From Cryptomeria japonica (taxonomy: Eukaryota > Streptophyta > Pinopsida > Cupressales > Cupressaceae), in NCBI RefSeq assembly GCF_030272615.1, contig NC_081414.1, positions 527,229,137 to 527,293,136 of the forward strand: DNA of 64,000 bases, written 5' to 3'. A program made the translations under genes and the position numbers. The notes under the pieces were generated by a model that did not search any database, was not told where the DNA came from, and worked only from the letters and a program-made list of their open reading frames with translations. Positions 57,426-64,000 of this stretch are shown here, piece by piece. Positions within the stretch are counted from its first letter, which is position 1, and each line of letters begins with the position of its first letter.

Positions 57426-59803
57426 CTATCTCTCAACCTCTCCCTCATCTCCTGGTGGAGGAAGTGGAGCCTACTAACTGGGATCCTGACGAGGTGCCCA
57501 AGATCCCTCAGATCGAGCCATATACTGTGAATATGGTACAACCTATTGTGCTACTGGAACAACTATGTTGTAAGACACAACATAATAGGCTGCTTGACTC
57601 GACTGATGAAGAACCTCTTGCTGAAGAGTGTCTCACTCTACCCTCATCGCTGCATCCTGACGATCATGCTCTACTCTGAGCTCAGATAGCTAACGATCTC
57701 TCTCCACTCTAAGATCTACTAGCTATCGGTCTCACTCCACCAGCTGAGTCTGTGCCATTGTCAGTTGTGACTACAAACCCACTAGGCGTACTCTCATCGA
57801 CCGCATTATCTCAACCCCCTAATCCCTCATAGGCTCTTCACCTCCATTGCCTCCATCTCCGCCTTCGACTCCCCCTACTCCTCTCTCCTCTGTCGAACCT
57901 ATCTTGGTGCTGCTCTCTCCTCCTCTCCTCCACCCTCCAACACTCTCACTCCACCAGGTCTCACTCCAACTGTACCTAGGGATCCGCCCTCTGCTCTCTT
58001 TTGTCTACCACCAGCTGGTACCTCGCTGCTGGTAGCACCAGGATCACCACCTGCCCACCTCAGAGCCTCATCTCTTTGTCCCTGTCCCTGTGCAGGGACA
58101 TCATCCTCTATCTCCTCTATACGAGGTACCTGCTCAGCTAGATTCATAAATCTCGGGAATGGATGCTGCTGGAACCAATCTCTATACTAGGGCAAGACCC
58201 TCGCATTTGCAATATCATCCATATAGTCCCATCTGAGATGATGGAATCCAATCAGATCCTGCATACTCAAGGCATAAGATAATCTCGGTGCCCATCCTTG
58301 CCTCTCCTCATCTACATAATGCACGAATGCAGTGTACTCCTACGAGATCCCCTGAGGTCTACCATATTGCCTCATCACTCGGGAAACAACGAATCACTCG
58401 ACTATTGTTTGTGATCTACCAATGAGTGGGTGAGTCACGAACAAATCCCTGTGAACAATCCTCCAATCATCCCATGGCTTTAGATACCTGTACAGTCTCC
58501 ATGTCACGGTTATCAAATCATCCAACTACCGTCTCCAAAAATTTGTCTTGCCTAGATGGGGCTGAGTAACATATCCTGAATATCTATATACAATAGGTTG
58601 ACCAGGATCTTTGTCATCATTTACAATCGGCCTACAAACTAGGAGGTGCTCCCAGGCCCATACCTGTAAAATCAAAATTCCTGCACCCATACTCTTCCCC
58701 TCCCTATATATAATCTCATGCATCTCGCGATACATGTGTGCTAATATACAAGAGCCCTAGCCTAATCTCTGAGGGGTCTCAATAAGCCTCTCTAACATCC
58801 TGCCCCATCCACACAAAAATCCTTGTTGTCCCATGTACGACATCATAAAATAGTCGATAAAACCTGCCAAGACGCAAGCAAGTGTAAAGTCCTCAATGTA
58901 CCTGCCCATCATCACGTCCCAACTGATAGAACGTGTCAGAATATCAGGATCTTTGAAAACATGTCTAACAACTACTAACCCAGGAAGTTGCGCTGCATCA
59001 TAATCCACCTTCTCCCCAACAAAAGGGATACAGAGAATCCTATATATGTCTTGAGGAGTGATGGTCATCTCCCCAACTAGCAAGTGAAACGTGTTATGCT
59101 CAGAATAGAATCTCTCTACAAGCGCAGTCAACATTCCATGATTCACATGGATATCAAGTAAATCAAGTAGGTGGGTCAATCCACACAAATCAATATGAGC
59201 TCGGTCAACCTCTGACAACTGATGCACTAATGTCATTGTCGGTGGATAGACACATCTGAAAAGAATGTGAGGCAATCGAACCTGCAAAAAACCAAACAAC
59301 AACCATCATGAAACATTTCAAATATGCATACAAGAGAAGTAAAAAATCACACAAATCCAACTACATCAACTGCAAAATCAAAATTTCAAGTTTGCACCTT
59401 CAAAAATGCTCACTGTTTTCCAAACGATAAAACATCACAGGGGCAGAAATTCGTACAAGTCAAAAATAGACATAGTATGACAAAAGACTCCCATACGACA
59501 TAGGACTAGCCTTAGGACGACAAAAGGGGCTCTTTTGAATGTTCTCGTATGATATAAGGGTAGGCCTAGAATGACAAAACTGGTGGACTAAAATGAAAAA
59601 AGAGACTTAATCAGTTTGTCGTACGAGACAAGATCCTGTCTCGCATGACAAAACAAGAAAGCCCGACTTCAACGTGCCAAAAATTAAAAAATTCAACAAA
59701 AAAAACAAAATTGAAATGATTAACAGGCTTAAGATAGATCACTTACCGCTGGCTCATAGTCTTGAGGTCGATTATGTCATCTCTGGCACTTGAATTGATG
59801 CAT
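57426..59803 (-). pseudogene. Plant mobile domain gene carried antisense in the gypsy element, copy 2
   Basis: Minus strand. Exon 1 (59803-59747) reads MHQFKCQR, stop, HNRPQDYEPA. The intron 59746-59282 has GTAAGT and TTTTTTGCAG ends. Exon 2 starts in phase: VRLPHILFRCVYPP, LSEVDRAHIDLCGLTHLLDL, MLTALVERFYSEHNTFHLL, GEMTITPQDIYRILCIPF, TLACVLAGFIDYFMM, CGWGRMLERL, VWAWEHLLVCRP, VTQPHLGKTNFW, VMRQYGRPQGIS. These are PMD hallmarks (TFHL.xGEMTIT, WxWEHL). Stops lie at 58757-58755, near 58523 and at several later points. Near 57899 the phase changes by one; a coiled coil (QLTMAQTQLVE, LVDLRVERDR, LSELRVEHDR) continues to the stop at 57428-57426. The layout matches copy 1. PMD proteins are nuclear and linked to transposon silencing in Arabidopsis; the role here is unknown. 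Confidence 0.85.
59282..59746 (-). other. Intron of PMD copy 2 with TCGTACGA phrases
   Basis: 465 bp, GTAAGT donor and TTTTTTGCAG acceptor on the minus strand. Between about 59440 and 59660 it contains GACAAAA/TACGAC words (CGTACGAGACA, CTCGTATGATAT, CCCATACGACATA, GTCATTCTAGG) that match the leader of the same element. Confidence 0.75.
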
Positions 59804-59894
59804 ATGAGTGGGAACCACCATTTTTCTTCATAGAAGGCTTTTTAAATTATCAAACTTGGAGGGTTAAAATGAATTGAAAATGACACTTTTACCC

Positions 59895-59903
59895 CATATA
59901 TAA
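59895..59903 (-). promoter_or_regulatory. TATA box of the antisense PMD gene (copy 2)
   Basis: On the minus strand AATTAGGGTTTTGGT is followed by TATATATGGGG and TAAAAGTG, about 95 bp before the ATG at 59803. The same order and spacing occur before copy 1, which supports a real promoter inherited with the gene. Confidence 0.6.
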
Positions 59904-60149
59904 CCAAAACCCTAATTTTTTAACTTGCTCCGATGGGCATGAAAATTGTACCCTTAGCTAATTTTCCCATTTTGATTCCATTTTCGGGATCGAAATCAAA
60001 ATACGAGATCATTTTCCTAGTCAATTTCACAATTTGGACCACTTAGCGCTTTTTCATAATTCTTTCTTCAATTTGCGCTCATCAATCAATGTTGAATCTC
60101 AACTCAATTTCTCATCAATCAACACCGAATTTTCAAAAATTCCTCTAAA

Positions 60150-60880
60150 TCAATTTGTGCTCAAATCATGTACTCTTGCTATCTTTCGATTTTGCTCCTG
60201 AGGGGGCATACTCATGACCTCACATCTTCAAAGTCGAGAAAATTTTCAAATCTTCATCAAAGTCGAGCAAAAAAATATCAAATTCTTCATCAACTAAAGA
60301 AAATCAAATTCTTATTGCTAAGGGGCATCTCAACTTCATCGCTTCACATCAAGTTGAGATCTCTCGATCATCTGAATCGAATCAATTGCTAGGGGCATAT
60401 CAGTTTCATCGCTTCAAATCAAGCTAATATTTGTCTTCATCTGAATCAATCTCTTCACGTTAATTAGTTTCATCACTTTTCATCAAGCTGATTATTTGTT
60501 TAAACTCAATCAAGGGTTTAAAGAGTATCTTCGATCACACGCTCAATCTAAGCAGGTGTTCAATTTTATCGCATCAAATCAAGCTGGACAGTTTATCTTC
60601 GCTCATCATGTCTTGATCCATCAAGTTCAAGACCGATTTTTATCTTCGCTCGCTGTGTCTAGATCAATCAAGTTCAAGTTCGGTATCTTTGTTCTCTATC
60701 ATTCCTAGTTCAATCAAGTTCGGGATTTGTATCGCTTTAATTAATTTTCTTTAGCTTCATCGCTTCAAATCAAGCTAAAGACCTCACTTTTCATCTGGTT
60801 TGTGATCAATCAAGTTCAGAACTGGCTTCTCCTAGACATCAACTATTCTTTGAACCAACGTGCTACCCGCACATTAATTC
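60150..60880 (+). repeat. TTCATCGCTTCAAATCAAGCT phrase array before the 3' LTR
   Basis: Six or more copies: AACTTCATCGCTTCACATCAAG, AGTTTCATCGCTTCAAATCAAG, AGTTTCATCACTTTTCATCAAG, ATTTTATCGCATCAAATCAAG and AGCTTCATCGCTTCAAATCAAG. They are interleaved with GATCAATCAAGTTCA words, at about 60-70 bp spacing. The array lies upstream of the PMD promoter on the minus strand and just before the polypurine tract on plus. Confidence 0.75.
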
Positions 60881-60893
60881 AAAGAGGGGAAAA
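60881..60893 (+). other. Polypurine tract of the gypsy element
   Basis: AAAGAGGGGAAAA directly before the 3' LTR start; the core AAAGAGGGG is also present at the matching place in the truncated element (30517-30526, minus). Confidence 0.85.
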
Positions 60894-62076
60894 TATAATA
60901 CCCTAAAATTGGTCATCTAAACCATGGGCCCCTAATCTCAACAACATCACCAAGGTCCTAACCAAAGGCAATTAAATCAACTTTGAGCACATTAATTAAT
61001 TCTTTAATCATCAAATATTACATGGCAAATGAAACACTCAATATTAATTAAATATTTATTTAATTAATTAAATATTTATTTAATTAATTAAATCATTCCA
61101 AGAATCATTTTGATCAATTATCCTATTTAATTTATTAAATATCCTAGCATATTTAATTAATTAATAATTTTGCCATTTAATCATGCAAAAAAGGAATTAA
61201 TTACAAAGCACGAGTTAAATTGAAAATAAAATAAAAGAATTAAATTGAAAAATATATCAAACTTGAGATATTATTTCTTCTTCTAAATTGATAACTTGAA
61301 ATCAGAAAAAACAATTAATTGAATTATTAATTGCTTTCTCTAAAATTAGAACTCACGGCTTTTGAGAAAAAGAAGTTCAGTTGCATTAAAAGACTCTTTT
61401 CTTGAATAAATCAAAGAATTATCTATTTTTCTCACAAATGCATGGAATTAATTAATTCTTATTTCTAATGCAACTTGAACTTCTTTTCTGAATGCATTTC
61501 AATTAAACTATAATTGGAATCTATCTCAAAGTTAACTAAACCTGATTTCTCAATTATTCAATTAATTCTAAATTGTGTTTTTTCTTGATCTCTCTTGTAA
61601 TTCTCTATAAATTAAGCCCTCAGCTCTCATTCAAATCATACCAGAGATATTTGAGAAACACCTTGGAGATTATTATTATGCTGATTTTGCTCTGGAGTCA
61701 TTGAAGATATTGTGCTTGCTTTTTGAGATTATTTGCATCTTAGTTTAGCTTTTTTCATATTTAGTTTATTTCATTATTTCTTGAATTCCATATTGCTTAA
61801 ATCACTATTGTTTGAATCTTTCATCCATCTTGCATCCATATAGCTTAAATATCATGCTCATATAGATTAAATCCTTTGTCTTGGTGTAGTCTAGTCACTG
61901 GTATTGCTTATAAAAATCTGAGAGCAATCTTATACTCGCATCTTTTAGAAGGCAATTAGTCTCTTTGTTATGGTTTATTATTTATTGATTATTGATTTAC
62001 TAACCATACATGTAATGACTTAATTTAAGTGTTGTGCCTGCAGCTATCAAACCTTTTTCACTTTTTCACACACACA
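60894..62076 (+). repeat. 3' LTR of the gypsy element
   Basis: 1183 bp; starts TATAATACCC and ends CACACACACA, followed by the target duplication GGTAG. It keeps a TATA box, TATAAAT, at 61606-61612. It has an extra TAAATATTTATTTAATTAAT unit near 61050-61090 compared with the 5' LTR. Confidence 0.93.
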
Positions 62077-62199
62077 GGTAGACCTCATAACAAGATTTTA
62101 TGGGAAGTTCATGAATTTGACCACGAGGTAATACTTGACACAATATGGGTTACAGCTGATCCTGAAGGCTCACTTGATTGATTCTACGGTTCAGAGTAG
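62077..62199 (+). pseudogene. Transposase-like gene, part 3 of 3 (C-terminus)
   Basis: Downstream of the gypsy element the sequence continues in phase from KYRG: RPHNKILWEVHEFDHEVILD, then TIWVTADPEGSLD, stop, FYGSE and TAG at 62197-62199. The phase fits exactly when one GGTAG copy and the element are removed, which shows the gene was continuous before insertion. Confidence 0.7.
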
Positions 62200-62264
62200 A
62201 ATGATTTTGAGAATTTTGTATAAGTCATCGACAAATTGTTCTATATTTGTTTTTTGTATATACA
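62200..62264. other. Short spacer after the transposase-like gene
   Basis: AT-rich; nothing else recognised. Confidence 0.4.
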
Positions 62265-62515
62265 AATGCCCATGATCTGATTTTTACATGTTTAGGGGCA
62301 TAACTTTGTATATTTAAATGGCAATGAGCTGATTTGTACATATGCACATGCCAAATTTTGTATATTAAAATGACGATGAGCTGAATCGCACATATTGTAA
62401 TGCCAAATTTTGTATAAAAGCCCATGAGATGATTTGTAAGACATTTTTTTGTATAATCAAATAGCCAAGAGCTGATTTGACCATATTTAGAGGCAAATTT
62501 TTGAATAATATGTGA
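62265..62515. repeat. Degenerate ~50-bp tandem repeat, five units
   Basis: CCATGATCTGATTTTTACATG, CAATGAGCTGATTTGTACATA, CGATGAGCTGAATCGCACATA, CCATGAGATGATTTGTAAGAC and CCAAGAGCTGATTTGACCATA each lead to (G)GCA..TTTTGTATA. It lies directly downstream of the transposase-like gene. Confidence 0.75.
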
Positions 62516-62708
62516 CAATGTTTTGTGACTATTTTGTGTGTCAATGTTTTGTGACTATGTTTTGAGTATATGTGATGTGATAAGGTCGAATTATTTGATT
62601 CATTATCAGGTCATAGGGGTCATAGATTGAGACTAGATACAATTTGAGCAAAAATTGTCATTATTGTCAAAACAATTGTCAAAAAAGTTGTCAAGCAACT
62701 TGTACATT
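62516..62708. other. Spacer, no gene
   Basis: Contains TGTCAATGTTTTGTGACTATG and ATTGTCAAAA repeats of 10-20 bp but no coding similarity. Confidence 0.4.
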
Positions 62709-64000
62709 GCGCCGGTAGGGTATGACTCTCGATGTTCTGACATTTTGGGATGCATGATAGTGGCATGCCTAGCATAAACCTACCCTCCTGGACATGCTTG
62801 TGATGTCATTTTGTGCACACGACAAGACGAATCAATTCTAGTCAATCCTGCAACTTTGCATTGCATGCAATTGACGGTTTTTGCAGCAGGCAAAAAAATG
62901 CTACCAATTGAAAATGGCTCCAAGTCGTCAAAAACTGAGATAGGCCATTGTAGAAGAGCCTCACGCAACCCCACAGGTTCAAACAGATCATCCATATGTG
63001 TCCTGGATTGGAAGAAATAGTCCATCAAATTTTGATAATTTTTTGGACTCATGGCACTTGAGAGATCGCATTGGTAGGGTATGACTCTGAATGTTCCAAT
63101 GCTTTGGGATGCACAATAGGGGCATGCCTAGCATAAACCTACCCACTCGGATGTTCTCGTGACATTGATTTTTGCACACGATGAGCCAAATCAATTCTAT
63201 TCAATCTTGCAACTTTGCATTGCATGCAATTGATGGTTTTTGCAGCAGGCAAAATAATGCTACCAATTGAAAATGGCTCCGAGTCGTCAAAAACCGAGAT
63301 AGGCCATTGTAGAGGAGCCTCATGTGACCCCATAGATTCAAATGGATTGACCATATTGTCCTAGATTTGAAGAAACAGTTCGTCAAATTTTGACATTTTT
63401 TTGGACTCATGGCACTTGAGAGATTGCCTCGGTACGATATGACTCTCGACGTTCCAACGCTTTGGGATGCATGAAAGGGGCATGCCTAGCATAAACCTAC
63501 CCACCTGAATGCATTCATGAAATTGGTTTGTGCACATGATGAACTGAATCAATTCTAGCCAATCCTGCAAGTTTGCATTGCATGCAACTGACGGTTTTTG
63601 CAACAGGTGAAAAAATGCTACCAATTGAAAATGGCTCTGAGTTGTCAAAAACTAAGATATGCCATTGTAGAGGAGCCTCACACGACCCCACAAGTTCAAA
63701 CGGATCGACCATATGTGTCCTGGATTTGAAAAAAAATAGTCCATCAAATTTTGACAATTTTTTAGACTCAGGGCACTTGAGAGATCGCCCCGATATGGTA
63801 TGACTCTCAATGTTCTGGTGCTTTTTGATGCATGAAAGGGGCATACCTAGCATAAAAATTCCCACCTAGATGCACTCATGGTGTTGGTTTGTGCACACGA
63901 CAAACCAAATCAATTCTAGCCAATCCTACAACTTTGCATTGCATACAACTAACAATTTTTGTAGCAGGCGAAAAAATACTACCAATTGAAAATGGCTTCG
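62709..64000. repeat. 359-bp tandem satellite, 3.6 units, open at the right edge
   Basis: GGTAGGGTATGACTC-type starts at 62714, 63073, 63431 and about 63792 give periods of 359, 358 and 361 bp. Each unit contains GGCATGCCTAGCATAAACC, CAACTTTGCATTGCATGCAA, GCTACCAATTGAAAATGGCT, GGCCATTGTAGA and GGACTCATGGCACTTGAGAG. ORFs on both strands repeat with the unit and are not genes. Confidence 0.92.

Larger units (their letters stand above)
45106..62076 (+). mobile_element. Complete Tat-type Ty3/gypsy element (17 kb) with antisense PMD gene
   Basis: Near-identical LTRs (45106-46268 and 60894-62076) start TGTAATACCC (TATAATACCC in the 3' copy) and end CACACACACA. They are flanked by GGTAG at 45101-45105 and 62077-62081. 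Between them are a primer-site candidate, a 2.2-kb leader, gag, protease, a linker, RT/RNase H, a second RNase H, integrase, a spacer, a minus-strand PMD gene, a phrase array and the polypurine tract AAAGAGGGGAAAA (60881-60893). It split the transposase-like gene, which resumes in phase at 62082. Stops, frameshifts and an internal pol deletion make it non-autonomous now. Confidence 0.93.

Noticed and set aside
62780-63865. Set of similar minus-strand ORFs of about 70-116 codons
   Set aside because: They recur with the 359-bp satellite unit and have no recognisable domain.
62709-64000. CRISPR-like array
   Set aside because: Repeat units are 359 bp with no spacer structure, and the context is clearly eukaryotic.

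Overview
This window looks like repeat-dominated plant nuclear DNA, most probably from a gymnosperm or another very large plant genome. That is an inference from many nested, decayed LTR retrotransposons, the tRNA-iMet primer site TGGTATCAGAGC, plant-type TATA boxes, GT-AG introns and long non-coding gaps. I see no ordinary single-copy host gene with an intact reading frame. The one long intact ORF (41719-42846) sits inside a retroposed insertion.

Layout. 1-2484: a decayed gypsy gag fused to a decayed copia integrase, both minus. 2485-10569: a copia-type LTR element with long diverged LTRs, a primer site, a gag with zinc knuckles and two polypurine tracts, but no pol. 10570-14038: a 3.5 kb minus-strand coding relic in one frame, cut by that element's LTR. 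14110-15140: an array of a GGGGTTCC-type phrase. 15141-25139: mostly unassigned AT-rich sequence with a tRNA-Arg-like relic, a solo LTR with its target duplication (17487-18766) and several degenerate repeats. 25140-26985: copia RT/RNase H relic. 28340-29582: a second solo LTR with target duplication. 29583-36707: a 5'-truncated Tat-type Ty3/gypsy element on the minus strand with an antisense plant-mobile-domain (PMD) gene at 30940-33634. 36708-40980: AT and CT microsatellites, an inverted-phrase cluster and other phrase repeats. 40981-62199: a transposase-like ORF with a 101-bp intron, split by two later insertions: a 1.3 kb retroposed ORF (18-bp target duplication) and a complete 17 kb Tat-type gypsy element, 45106-62076 (5-bp duplication GGTAG), with its own antisense PMD gene at 57426-59803. 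62265-64000: a ~50-bp repeat, then a 359-bp tandem satellite running off the edge.

The most interesting system is the pair of gypsy elements. In both, a PMD gene lies between pol and the 3' LTR on the opposite strand. Both copies have a TATATATGG box, a short first exon ending in a similar peptide, and a GT-AG intron before the PMD exon. This suggests the gene was captured, or has long been carried, as an antisense unit; its intron would not be spliced from the element's own sense RNA. Both copies now have stop codons. The second theme is that introns, leaders and spacers here carry locus-specific degenerate arrays of short, often palindromic CpG phrases (TCGTACGA, AGCGCT, GCGTACGC, ATCGAT).
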